Shown here piece by piece: positions 25,726 through 34,434 of a stretch of 64,000 bases of DNA; positions within the stretch are counted from its first letter, which is position 1; each line of letters opens with the position of its first letter. The notes under the pieces were generated by a model. The model made no database searches. It saw only the letters and a list, made by a program, of their open reading frames with translations, and was not told where the DNA came from. The DNA is from an uncultured Oscillospiraceae bacterium (lineage in GTDB: Bacteria > Bacillota > Clostridia > Oscillospirales > Oscillospiraceae): NCBI GenBank assembly GCA_934597255.1, contig CAKTQV010000001.1:265550-329549 (forward strand), written 5' to 3'. The translations under genes and the position numbers were made by a program.

Positions 25726-26757
25726 ATGATAAGATTCAACAACGACTACAACCACGGCGCGTTTGAATCGATCCTGAATGAGTTGACAGCCACCAATACC
25801 GCCAGCTATGCCGGCTACGGCGAGGACGAGTGGTGCGGCAGGGCGGAGGCGGTCATCCGGAAGCTGACTGCGCGGGAGGACGCCCTGATAAAATTCGTTC
25901 CCGGCGCGACGCAGGCGAACCTTGTCGTCATCGCGGCGGCGCTGTCCCCGGTGCAGAGCGTGATCGCGGCCGACACCGGACATATAAACTGCCACGAGGC
26001 GGCCTCCATCGAAAGCACCGGGCATAAGATACTGGCGCTTCCGAACACGGACGGCAAAATCACGGCACGGCAGATCGCCGCGTGCGCGGCGGAGTATTAC
26101 GACGGCGGCACTCCGGAATATCGGACGGAGCCGAAGCTGGTGTATCTGTCCTTCCCGACCGAACAGGGTACGCTGTATTCCAAGCAGGAGCTGCGTGACA
26201 TCAGCGAGGTCTGCAAGAAATACGGCATGTATCTGTTTGTGGACGGCGCGAGAATGGGCTACGGTCTGGGCGCAGAGAATAACGATCTGACGCTGAGGGA
26301 CTTCGCGGAGCTGACGGACGTGTTCTATATCGGCGGGACCAAGTGCGGCGCGCTGTTCGGCGAGGCGCTGGTCATCACGGCCGATGCGCTCAAATACCGC
26401 TTCAAGGCGTACATGAAGCAGCACGGCGCGGTGCTGGCAAAGGGCTGGCTGATGGGGCTGCAGTTTGCGCTCATGCTCGAAAGCGGCGAGTATTTTGAAA
26501 GGACAAGGCGCGCCGATGCGCTTGCGATGCAGATAAAGCGGGCATTTGGAGCCAAAGGCATCCCGTTCTGGGTCGATAGCTGCACCAACCAGCAGTTTGT
26601 GGTACTGACGGCGCAGCAAAAGGAAAAGCTGGCGCAGGGCTACTATTTTGAGGAAGAGGGGACCGCGCCGCAGGGGACGATTGTGCGTTTCTGCACGAGC
26701 TGGGCGACGACGCAGGCCGAGGTGGACGCCCTGCTTGCCGACATCGCCGGGCTGTGA
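25726..26757 (+). CDS. PLP-dependent L-threonine aldolase / beta-eliminating lyase
   Basis: The 343-residue fold-type I PLP enzyme has the substrate/phosphate region FVPGATQANLVVIAAAL, the Asp of LFVDGARMGYGLG contacting the pyridine nitrogen, and the Schiff-base lysine in YIGGTKCGALFGEA (about residue 206). This is the arrangement of low-specificity threonine aldolases, which split threonine or allo-threonine to glycine and acetaldehyde. GGGAGGG precedes the ATG. Single-gene unit between two promoters/hairpins. Confidence 0.88.
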   Translation: MIRFNNDYNHGAFESILNELTATNTASYAGYGEDEWCGRAEAVIRKLTAREDALIKFVPGATQANLVVIAAALSPVQSVIAADTGHINCHEAASIESTGHKILALPNTDGKITARQIAACAAEYYDGGTPEYRTEPKLVYLSFPTEQGTLYSKQELRDISEVCKKYGMYLFVDGARMGYGLGAENNDLTLRDFAELTDVFYIGGTKCGALFGEALVITADALKYRFKAYMKQHGAVLAKGWLMGLQFALMLESGEYFERTRRADALAMQIKRAFGAKGIPFWVDSCTNQQFVVLTAQQKEKLAQGYYFEEEGTAPQGTIVRFCTSWATTQAEVDALLADIAGL

Positions 26758-26804
26758 GGAAAATGCCGCGCCGGGATTCCCACACGGCCGGCGCGCGACG
26801 ATAA

Positions 26805-26835
26805 GCGGCGGACGAGCTTTTGGCTTGTCCGCCGC
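26805..26835. terminator. Hairpin after the aldolase gene
   Basis: GCGGCGGACGAGC pairs exactly with GCTTGTCCGCCGC (one G-T pair) around a TTTTG loop. There is no T run, so it is a weak or factor-aided terminator. Nothing else is recognised between 26758 and 26980. Confidence 0.5.
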
Positions 26836-26980
26836 CTGCGCATCCTGCGCATAAAATTAATTATGGGGTGCCGTACGGCGCGCCCGGAGGCATGTGCGAT
26901 TCCCTTTTGTAAAGCCGTCGCCTATGCAGGAAGCGGGCGAACGGGGCCAGTCCCCCAAAGGATAAGGTCCGGCCGCCCTC

Positions 26981-27457
26981 TCAGAAGTTGAATTCGGACG
27001 CCCAGTCGAAACCGGCGCTCTGCTCATAGGAGCCCGGCCAATGGCGGCACCATTCCGGCGTCGCTGCGTTCTCGACGCGGTCCATGCTGGGTGTGTACGG
27101 CTTCAAATCAAGTACGGTGCTGCCGGAGAAAGCGTCGATATAGTACAGCCCGACCGTGCCCGCTTCCTCATCTATGTAAGCAATGTCCGCGTTGGACACG
27201 GCGATGGGATTCGGCCTTTCCGGGGAACGCAGCGCAAACACGCCAAGCTCATCCGGCCCTTTCGTATAGGGCTTTCTTTCAATGAGGGTGCTCCGATCCG
27301 CCGGCGTGTCGCAGCGATCCATCCACCATATCACCTGCACATGGCTGTAGCCGGACAGACCCTTGAGACCCTTCCGATAGGCCGGGTCAAGCCGGATCGA
27401 CGCTTCCTTGCTCTCGTTCTGAATCGTTCCGATGGGAAATACTTTTATTTTGTTCAT
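26981..27457 (-). CDS. trmO: TrmO (YaeB/TsaA-type) tRNA m6t6A37 methyltransferase
   Basis: The 158-residue protein of the TsaA-like beta-barrel family methylates t6A37 in tRNA-Thr with SAM. Family marks: FPIGTIQNESKEAS at the N-terminus, GYSHVQVIWWMDRCD, GVFALRSPERPNPIAVS and YIDAFSGSTVLDLKPYTPS. The ATG at 27457 is preceded by TTTTGGAGG. It lies just downstream of a 32-base perfect palindrome with a T tract (27473-27504), so it may be controlled by attenuation or insulated from upstream transcription. Confidence 0.9.
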   Translation of the reverse strand: MNKIKVFPIGTIQNESKEASIRLDPAYRKGLKGLSGYSHVQVIWWMDRCDTPADRSTLIERKPYTKGPDELGVFALRSPERPNPIAVSNADIAYIDEEAGTVGLYYIDAFSGSTVLDLKPYTPSMDRVENAATPEWCRHWPGSYEQSAGFDWASEFNF

Positions 27458-27472
27458 GCTGAACCTCCAAAA

Positions 27473-27504
27473 AATATTCTCATCCGGCGCCGGATGAGAA
27501 TATT
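27473..27504 (-). terminator. Perfect 32-base palindrome with T tract ahead of trmO
   Basis: AATATTCTCATCCGGC is followed by its exact complement. Read leftward it runs straight into six T and then the trmO ribosome-binding site. Confidence 0.65.
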
Positions 27505-27887
27505 GTAGCCGTTGTTTTTTATACTTCAACCCCGAATTTCCACACGCCGGCATGGCCGCGTTTACACAGACCCGCATCGTCTCATGCCGCCCGAAAAGAC
27601 AGGCGTTGGCCGATTCGCCGCGCACCGGCTGAAAATAAAAAACGGAAAGCCCTGACCATCAGGACTTTTCTTTTTTTCAAAGAACCGTAATTTCGATAGA
27701 AACCCGTCAAGGAGGTGCAGATATGGTTCAGAAGGGGTGCAGTTCTCGATTTAAGGGGGTGCAGCATTATTTTGCGCAATGATAACGCGGCTTCGCGACG
27801 CCTTGTGCAGCAGACAAAAAAATCAGTGGCATTTTGCATTGCCAGCAATAAACCACCCCAATTAGCAGTGCTACAGGGCTTCGCAGC
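27505..27887. other. Intergenic region with terminator and repeated GGTGCAG words
   Basis: No convincing gene. A short frame at 27723-27782 (19 codons) has a strong AAGGAGGTGCAG upstream, but the word GGTGCAG recurs three times, which looks like a remnant or leader rather than a gene. The left part holds the terminator at 27647-27678. Confidence 0.5.
27647..27678. terminator. Bidirectional terminator left of the MATE pseudogene
   Basis: AAGCCCTGA pairs with TCAGGACTT (one G-T pair) around a 2-3 base loop. T-rich tracts flank it on both strands. It would end leftward transcription of the pseudogene unit. Confidence 0.7.
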
Positions 27888-29236
27888 CTATTCATTCTTT
27901 AATTGCCGCAGCTGCGGCACGATGAGCGCCACGGAGATCACGAACGCGATCCAGTCGGCAATGGGCATCGCCCATGCGATACCGGAAACGCCGACGGCAT
28001 GTTTCAGAATCAGCATGAACACCACGTCCAGACTGCCCTTGCGAAGAAGGGACAGGCAAAGCGGCTGCACTTTCTTGCCGCTCGCCTGAAAGACGGTGAT
28101 GACCATGAAATTGACCGCCGTGGTTGGGCAGGCAAGGCAGATGATCTTCAAAAAATGCCGCCCGTATCTGACCGTTTCCGTGTCCGCAATGAAGCAGCGG
28201 GAGATGGGCACTGCCAGCGTCCAGAGAAGAATGGCTCCGGCACAGGCAACGAGGAAGCTGTACGCAAACGCCGTCTTGACGGCGGCTTTCATCCGCTTGT
28301 GTTTTCCGGATGTGTAGTTATAGCCGATCAGCGGCAGCGTCCCCTGCGTCATACCCTGTGCGATGGCGTAAGCCAGCAAGTCGATTTTCTTGGCAATGCC
28401 CATGTCCGCGATGGCGGTATCGGAATAACCCGCGGCCATGAGATTGAGCGCTGCGTTGGAAATAGTAGACATCATGGTCATCACAAAGCCGGGCAGTCCG
28501 ACGCTCAGCACCTCGCCGGGGATGTGCTGTTTGGTCGAGAACGCTTTGGGATTTGGTGTAATGACCGTATTCTTGCGGATGTGATAGAGGAAACCTAGAA
28601 AATAGCCCATCGCAATCAGGTTGGAAAGCATGGTCGCGATGGCCGCGCCCTCGATGTTCAGCCGGAATACAAAAATGAAGATCGGGTCGAGGAGGATGTT
28701 CAGAATGCCGCCAAACGCCAAACCGAACCCTGCCGGTTTGGAATAGCCCTCGGCGCGAATCAGGTGCGCCAGCTCCGCGTTCATCACGGTCGGCACAGCG
28801 CCGACGCCGATCGTCCAGAAAGCCTACTGACGGCAATACTCCCATGTGTTTGCGCTGGCACCCAAAATCGGAAACAGCACCGGCTCCAACAGGACAACGG
28901 CGATGCCGTAGAGAGGCGCGACCGCCGCGCCCGTCCAGATGCAGAACGACGCGCAATGCCGCACCTTTTCCTGATCGCCCGTGCCGAGGCAGCGGGAAAT
29001 GAGACTGGAACCGCCCAAGCCAAAGAGATTGGTGAAGCCGGTCAGCAGCATGAAGCATGGCATGGCGATGGTCGCCGCCGCCCTTGCAGCGGATCGTTGA
29101 GCTTGCCGATGAAGAACGTGTCCGCCATGTTGCAGACCACGGTGATGAGCTGGCTGATAACCGCGGGGATTGCCAGTGTCAGCACAGCTTTCCGTACCGG
29201 TGCGTCAGAGAAAAGCGCCGTCCGTTCAGCGTTCAT
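27888..29236 (-). pseudogene. MATE-family exporter, broken by frameshift and stop
   Basis: Three pieces of one MATE protein are readable. The N-terminus is at 29236 (MNAERTALFSDAPVRKAVL, then a first helix to KLNDPLQ). After the loss of one base near 29090 the frame continues as AAATIAMPCFMLLTGFTNLFG. It meets TAG at 28824-28826, then continues in the same frame (AFWTIGVGAVPTVMNAELAHL) to the end at 27888. Joined, the pieces give a near full-length protein of about 450 residues. The TetR gene overlaps the start by 11 bases and still looks intact. Both lesions would need to be sequencing errors for the gene to work. Confidence 0.88.
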
Positions 29237-29807
29237 GGTGCTCCGCCTCCTTGTGAAGACCGTCGATGACGCACCCGATGGCAAGGCGGTAGCTTTCTTC
29301 CAAATCTACAGGATAATGCGAGAAATAACCGGAAGCCTCCTGCGATACAAAGCCGTGCATCACGCCGCGCAGGACTCGCTGCCAGTGCATCCGGCGCTCA
29401 TCGGTGATCGCATAGCCCTGTAAGACCTGCATGGAAGGCTCGGCGGTCATGGCTGCGGCGGTTCGCAGCGTTTCATCCTTGCCCATCGGCATCTGCATAA
29501 TGAGCTGGTAGAGCGCGGCATGGGCTTTTGCGAACGCGCGATAGCTCTCCGCCAGCGCAAAGACTGCCGCATCGCCGTCTTTTCCCTCGATCGCGGCAAG
29601 CTGCGCTGCCTTCTGGTCATGCAGCGCGGACAAGCGGACCTCGGTAAAGAGCGCATCCATGCTCTCGATGTGCGCATAGAGTGACGCCGTTTTCACGCCC
29701 AGCTTCTCTGCCAGCACCCGCATGGAGAACGCAGATATTCCGTTTTCTTCAATCAATTCTTTCGAGGCTTCGATCAGAACCTCTTTGCTCAAGCCTTTAT
29801 GAAACAA
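29226..29807 (-). CDS. TetR-family regulator of the adjacent MATE gene
   Basis: The 193-residue protein has an N-terminal helix-turn-helix (ELIEENGISAFSMRVLAEKLGVKTASLYAHI, given here in outline; recognition helix around KTASLYAH) and a C-terminal ligand domain of the WHG type. The frame is open to 29894, but the promoter and both operators lie inside that extension. I therefore place the start at the TTG at 29807 behind AGGAAGAGGG (a second TTG at 29792 is possible). It overlaps the damaged MATE gene, its likely target. Confidence 0.82.
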   Translation of the reverse strand: MFHKGLSKEVLIEASKELIEENGISAFSMRVLAEKLGVKTASLYAHIESMDALFTEVRLSALHDQKAAQLAAIEGKDGDAAVFALAESYRAFAKAHAALYQLIMQMPMGKDETLRTAAAMTAEPSMQVLQGYAITDERRMHWQRVLRGVMHGFVSQEASGYFSHYPVDLEESYRLAIGCVIDGLHKEAEHHER

Positions 29808-29822
29808 GTGGAAAGCCCTCTT

Positions 29823-29862
29823 CCTAACAATGTTAGGCTCATTATATCCTAACGCCATTAGG
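29823..29862. promoter_or_regulatory. Two CCTAA-N5-TTAGG operators
   Basis: Operators at 29823-29837 (perfect palindrome) and 29848-29862 share the half-sites CCTAA and TTAGG with five bases between. One fills the promoter spacer and the other covers the start of transcription. This is typical TetR autorepression. Confidence 0.8.
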
Positions 29863-29869
29863 TTCGCAA
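29841..29869 (-). promoter_or_regulatory. Promoter of TetR-MATE unit
   Basis: Minus strand TTGCGA (29864-29869), 17-base spacer, TATAAT (29841-29846). Confidence 0.78.
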
Positions 29870-30449
29870 GAGACAATTTCACCTCCATTTGCAAGAGACC
29901 TTGAAAAATTTGGGTTCCTGGCGGGGCTTCTTGCGAACGGTGCGGTAACTGAAAACGCTGTGCAAGCTACAGAGAGGGAAGCAGGGGATATCTCAACGGC
30001 AGGGAGATCGAATTCCATCGGACATGCATGGACATAACCTACGGCGACTATCCTGTTTTGGAGAAAACGACCTGTCGTGGGTGCGCGTTTGAAAAGAACT
30101 GGAAGTGTAAAAAGGTGCACCACGATGCCAAATGAAATGGGGGCCGCGAAAAATACCGATTCCAGATCATGAAAAAAGGAAGTGCCATATAAGCGGCCCG
30201 ATCTCCATTCTGTACGACCGGGAGACGTGGAAGCAGATGCGCTCGGCCGGGTGCACGATCAAGGTTGACGGCAAGGTTTTCAGACAGTGAAAAAATAGAA
30301 TGGATGGAATGCTGCTGATATGCGCTTCCTGCCCATTTTGCTGCCTCAAGATCAACTTGCCATTTTTACTTGGCATTTTGGGCTCAAAAAAGCCCTCGAA
30401 ATGCCAAATTCGCGTTAAAAATCCACAAATTTTTGTACTTATTCAGTCA
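29870..30449 (+). other. Degraded mobile-element coding remnants
   Basis: No complete gene. One open stretch (about 29953-30135) ends in a Cys-rich sequence (TTCRGCAFEKNWKCKK then stop). A second (about 30192-30290) reads ISILYDRETWKQMRSAG to a stop. Both look like 3' ends of genes from a conjugative element or phage with their fronts lost; I do not recognise the families. A hairpin at 30370-30407 (TTGGCATTT/AAATGCCAA with an inner GGGCT/AGCCC) lies before the insertion sequence. Confidence 0.45.
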
Positions 30450-32184
30450 TAGGATAGAAATCAGGCCCCAATTGTGCAAAAAGTAGAAAAATCGGAGAGA
30501 AGAATTGACTTCTCTCCGGCGTGAAATCAAAGTTTTCCACAGGAGTCGCAGGATATGCTACGCCCATGAGGCCACCAACTGCAATGCGCGGCCATTGACT
30601 GCCTCCAACAGAGCATCAAAACACGTTGCGCCGTGCTTCTTGGCGCTCCTAACATAGCTCATGATCCGGTAAAAATCATCAGCGCCCTGCTTTGTCCGGA
30701 AGCAGCCGGAGATTTTCTGTTTGATTTTCGTGAAGCGAATGGAGCGCTCCGCTTCGTTATTGGTAAAAGGAACCGCCCAGTCATAGGCGAACCGGAGGAT
30801 ATCATCCTTGTAATCCCGGAAGCGAACGAGAAGAGACCAGCGCTTGCCCTTGGGTTTTCGAGGTTTACGGCCTTTTATAGGTTTTGGCGTGTTCAGGTGT
30901 ATTCCCTCGGCAACGCAGGCGTCATATCTCGCCAGATAACCCTCCAGTACTGACTTCGGAAATGCGGTTTGGCCTTTCGCCATCCGTTCTTCCCGGGCAC
31001 CACACATCTCAGAGAGCGGCTTCTTGAGCTTATCCGCCCACTCCTCATGATGGCATTCATGGATGAACACGAGCTCCCGCTGAAGATGTGCATTGCAGAA
31101 AGCATGCTCCAGGCGGTCATAGTTCAGATAAGAACGCAGGAAATCGTGAACCAGAACGCCGTTTTCCTTTTGCGGCAGGACCTGGATCTCTTCCATCGCG
31201 TCCTTCCCACGTTTGGCGTTCACCGCGTAATAGCTCCACTGAGAGTCGCACATACAATGCGCCCAATACAGCTTTCCCTCTACACGGATTCCGGTCTCAT
31301 CACAGTTCAGGACAGGGAGCGCAGCAACTTTGTTCTTGATATATGCCGTTGCCGAGGTCGTCCTATTGGCGTAGTCTGTCAGTATGTTCTGGATCGCTCC
31401 ACCACTTATGGGGATACCTAAAGAGTGCAGAAGCTGCCGCACACGGTCCACGCTTACATAGCCCACAGTCAGCAGAGAAAGCACCGTCGCTTTCAGCTTG
31501 CTGCCGTACTGCTTCGTTCCCGTTATATTCTCTGGAAAATCTCCCGTGATCTTCTGGTTGTTTTCCAGAGGGCAATTACAGGCCAACACTTTGTGCGCAA
31601 CAAGCCGGCTGATGATTTCCATGTCATACTCGTACCTGGTCCCTGCCGTTTTGCGCGGGCATTCTTCCCGGTGCGTACAGCTTTGGCATTTCTCGGGGAG
31701 ATATTCACGGGTCTCATCCGGCTTCCGCATGATCTTCATGCCGCTGCCTTTATGTCCGGTCTGGCCGCCCGGCTTGCGTCCGCTCTTCTCCTTCAGGCTC
31801 TTGGGCGCGGGCTTCCTATACCCGTCGCTGGATGGCGGCATAGAGCTGTTATGACTGTCCTTCTGCTTGGTTTTTAGTGCAAGCGCCAGTGTTAGTTCCG
31901 CGATCCGCTGCTGCAGCGCCTCCACTTCCTGTGCGTGCTGCTGACGCATGGTTTCCACTTCGTTGGTCAGATGGCTGACCACAGCGCTTAACTCATGGAT
32001 CGTCTCTAATAGCTGTTCTGTCGTCTGTTTTTCTGACACTGCGGTCACCCCCTGTCTGCGTTTATTGTATAGCTTCCAGGGGCTCTTGAACAGCATTTTA
32101 TTCACGGAGGCTTTTCTCGCTTCGTCATTTTGACGAGCCTTTTGGATCCATTTGCGGTAGCTTTTTCAACACATTTCTATCCTA
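30450..32184 (-). mobile_element. IS66-family insertion sequence (transposase-only type)
   Basis: Terminal inverted repeats TAGGATAGAAAT are at 30450-30461 and, inverted, at 32173-32184, with the single transposase gene between. The element lacks the small tnpA/tnpB genes of classic IS66 members, like the ISBst12-type subgroup. The flanking 8-mers (TTCAGTCA left, GTTTTCAA right) are not duplicated, so the element is old or sits at a rearrangement junction. Its right repeat contains the stop codon of the neighbouring M24 gene. Confidence 0.85.
30558..32105 (-). CDS. tnpC: IS66-family transposase
   Basis: The 515-residue protein starts with a coiled-coil/leucine-zipper-like segment (EQLLETIHELSAVVSHL). 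The IS66-specific linker HNSSMPPSSDGYRKP and GGQTGHKG follow, then a zinc-finger-like region (CQSCTHREECPRK). The DDE catalytic part has LNCDETGIRVEGK (first Asp), the YDRLEHAFCNAHLQREL region (second Asp nearby) and TNNEAERSIRFTKIKQKISG (Glu). The frame is intact. Confidence 0.93.
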   Translation of the reverse strand: MNKMLFKSPWKLYNKRRQGVTAVSEKQTTEQLLETIHELSAVVSHLTNEVETMRQQHAQEVEALQQRIAELTLALALKTKQKDSHNSSMPPSSDGYRKPAPKSLKEKSGRKPGGQTGHKGSGMKIMRKPDETREYLPEKCQSCTHREECPRKTAGTRYEYDMEIISRLVAHKVLACNCPLENNQKITGDFPENITGTKQYGSKLKATVLSLLTVGYVSVDRVRQLLHSLGIPISGGAIQNILTDYANRTTSATAYIKNKVAALPVLNCDETGIRVEGKLYWAHCMCDSQWSYYAVNAKRGKDAMEEIQVLPQKENGVLVHDFLRSYLNYDRLEHAFCNAHLQRELVFIHECHHEEWADKLKKPLSEMCGAREERMAKGQTAFPKSVLEGYLARYDACVAEGIHLNTPKPIKGRKPRKPKGKRWSLLVRFRDYKDDILRFAYDWAVPFTNNEAERSIRFTKIKQKISGCFRTKQGADDFYRIMSYVRSAKKHGATCFDALLEAVNGRALQLVASWA

Positions 32185-33330
32185 GTTTTCAATAATACGT
32201 ATTGATGTCTTGCCGGAGCCAAGTGTCCGACAACCGGAGTCAGTAATGTGGAAGATACTTCCGGGTGCATTTCGTAAGATGAGCCCGGAAACGGGATCTT
32301 TTACACTTGCATGTAAGACAAAAATCATGTTTTCATTAAGCGTATAATCGTTATCCTTTGTAAAGGTTCCGGAGTCCATTTGTGCGCCCATGAAGTGTCC
32401 AGGAGGGAGTCCCTCAAAGTCAAAGTCATAGAACGAAAGAAATCCGTCGTCATGAATGGAGTCATTCATAATGTCTATCAAGTGTTTGCTGGAACAACCG
32501 GGTTTGGCTTCGGCGGCGGCTAAACACGAGGCTTTGCGGCTGGACTCAAAAAGTTTCAGAAAAACCGGATTCGGCTGTCCAAAAGAGGCACACATGAGAC
32601 GTTGTGACCAAACACCTAAATAGCGGACAGACACCTCAATAGCGAGGAAGTCGCCTGGTACGGCTGGGACTACCGTGCCTGGCTTTTCGCGGAAAACGGG
32701 ACGCCTTGCCAAGCCGCCGCCGTTGAAGGTCTCTTCACCGCCGTCTCGTTTCATAATGTAGTCCAAACGAGGGAGAAGCTCGGCAACATTGCAGCCGATG
32801 TGCAGTCCACGGCAAAGCTCTTCGAAGGAAGATTCAACCAGACGGGTCCCTTGCTCTGCCAACTCCACGCAAAGCTTGTCGGAATCGCAACGGAGAGAAA
32901 GAAAGGATTCGGTTACATCTACGGGGGTGATTTTATCAAAAACCTTACGGAGACATTCCGTGATTGAGGCGGAAGCCATATCGAAGTTGATTCCGATCCG
33001 CCCCTCCGTTATGTTGGCTGTAATCAAATCCCGGCATAGTAAATTTAAGTCTTTCGGCTTTGCGTTTTGAATCCAGTGGCTGTCTAACTCCTGTCGGTAC
33101 TCTGTCAGCTGATTCGGGCGCGCCGGATCAGAAAAATACAGAATTGGTTCCTCGTTCGGGGAAACAAGAACGAATGCGGGGCCGGCCACAAGCTGGAAGG
33201 ATGGGCCGGATATGTAACGGAGGGCGTCATCGTTGTGGGCGCTACCGGCAATGATTATGGCCTTGAGGTCGTTTGTGGCCATAAATAAATTCATTTTTTC
33301 AAGACGTGCATGGAAGATATCCGTGTTCAT
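32182..33330 (-). CDS. M24 (creatinase/aminopeptidase P fold) protein without metal ligands, copy A
   Basis: The 382-residue protein has a creatinase N-terminal domain and a pita-bread M24 domain. Canonical M24 peptidases use Asp, Asp, His, Glu, Glu to hold two metals. Here the corresponding positions read AIEVS, VWSQRL, PPGHFMG, FVLHASV and SIFHIT, so only the His remains. Creatinase is the known non-metal hydrolase with this fold, so a C-N or other non-peptide hydrolysis is more likely than peptidase activity. The TAG stop lies inside the right inverted repeat of the adjacent insertion sequence. Last gene of a three-gene leftward operon with a dehydrogenase and a SnoaL-like protein. Confidence 0.82.
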   Translation of the reverse strand: MNTDIFHARLEKMNLFMATNDLKAIIIAGSAHNDDALRYISGPSFQLVAGPAFVLVSPNEEPILYFSDPARPNQLTEYRQELDSHWIQNAKPKDLNLLCRDLITANITEGRIGINFDMASASITECLRKVFDKITPVDVTESFLSLRCDSDKLCVELAEQGTRLVESSFEELCRGLHIGCNVAELLPRLDYIMKRDGGEETFNGGGLARRPVFREKPGTVVPAVPGDFLAIEVSVRYLGVWSQRLMCASFGQPNPVFLKLFESSRKASCLAAAEAKPGCSSKHLIDIMNDSIHDDGFLSFYDFDFEGLPPGHFMGAQMDSGTFTKDNDYTLNENMIFVLHASVKDPVSGLILRNAPGSIFHITDSGCRTLGSGKTSIRIIEN

Positions 33331-33389
33331 AATGCGGCTCCTTGTGAGAGGGTTAGTCTGTTATATTGACGAAAGCAGGTTGTGCGCAA

Positions 33390-34391
33390 TCAGTATTTCT
33401 TGTCCAAATCTATCACATTGCGCAAGGGCTCACCGTGAATAAATCTGGGATAATTTTCAATAAAAATAGAGGTTGCGCGTTCCATAGCACGACAAGTATC
33501 TCCCCCATAATGCGCAGTCAATATGACGTTATCCATATCCCAAAGCGGACTGTCAACTGCAATGGGTTCGGAGCGATGGGCATCCAAAGCGGCGCCGGCG
33601 ATCTGTCCGTCCTGCAGAGCAGAAATCAAAGCGTTGTCATCCACGCATTTACCGCGGCCGTTGTTAATGAAATAGGCGGAGGGTTTCATCTTTGCGAACT
33701 TCTCGGCATCCATAAAGTTGTCTGTTTCCTTGGTGTGAGGCAGAAGCAGCACGACAAAATCAGATTCTCGCAGAAGCTTGTCAAGACCGTCTTCGCCGCA
33801 CAGTACTTCATCCACATTCGGGATAACGGAAGGAGTATGCTTATAGCCTAAAACGCGCATATGGAAAGCCTTTGCGCGAGCGGCAAGCTCCGTGCCGATT
33901 TTTCCGATGCCGATAATACCGAGCGTTTTTTCGTAGGTTTCATCGGCGTGCTGCGGTCTGGCCCAAATGTGGTTGGCTTTATTGGAAAGAGCTTCCGGTA
34001 TGCAACGCATGAAGCAGAGGATGAAAGCCATGACATGGTCAGAGATGGGAATGCCGTGAATGCCGCCGGAATTTGTTAAACGGATGCTGCCGTCTGCAAG
34101 AGCGGGAGAGTTTGCGACGCCCTCTACTCCGGCAAAAAGAACATGGATCCAACGGACGGAAGCGGCCCATGAAATGTATTCCTCAAAGGAGATTTCTCCT
34201 TCGTTTACATCCTCAACGGGGTGCCCTCCAATGATGATGTCTGCTTTGAATCCCTGATCATAAAGTCCTTGATAGGTTCTTGCAAAAACGACGGTATCGT
34301 TTGGGCATGCGTCTTTGACCATTTGAAGCTCTTTTTCGGTAACGTCGAGAATCATTCCGGGCATTTTTTTGTAAACAACAGCAATATTCAT
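33390..34391 (-). CDS. D-2-hydroxyacid dehydrogenase, NAD(P)-dependent
   Basis: The 333-residue protein of the D-isomer-specific 2-hydroxyacid dehydrogenase family has a nucleotide-binding LGIIGIGKIGTELAARAKAF, the substrate Arg in INNGRGKCVDD, the catalytic Glu in ALDAHRSEPI and the catalytic His in ILTAHYGGDT. It would interconvert a 2-ketoacid and a D-2-hydroxyacid. GAAAGGAG precedes the ATG at 34391. Middle gene of the leftward arm of the island; the substrate is probably a product of the island's hydrolases (inference). Confidence 0.9.
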   Translation of the reverse strand: MNIAVVYKKMPGMILDVTEKELQMVKDACPNDTVVFARTYQGLYDQGFKADIIIGGHPVEDVNEGEISFEEYISWAASVRWIHVLFAGVEGVANSPALADGSIRLTNSGGIHGIPISDHVMAFILCFMRCIPEALSNKANHIWARPQHADETYEKTLGIIGIGKIGTELAARAKAFHMRVLGYKHTPSVIPNVDEVLCGEDGLDKLLRESDFVVLLLPHTKETDNFMDAEKFAKMKPSAYFINNGRGKCVDDNALISALQDGQIAGAALDAHRSEPIAVDSPLWDMDNVILTAHYGGDTCRAMERATSIFIENYPRFIHGEPLRNVIDLDKKY

Positions 34392-34434
34392 AAAAAAGCT
34401 CCTTTCTTGTTTTAGGTTGGGTGTGAGTCTTAAA

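Noticed and set aside
27723..27782. Nineteen-codon frame with a perfect ribosome-binding site
   Set aside because: The ribosome-binding word GGTGCAG repeats within the frame, the peptide has no character, and no promoter is evident.
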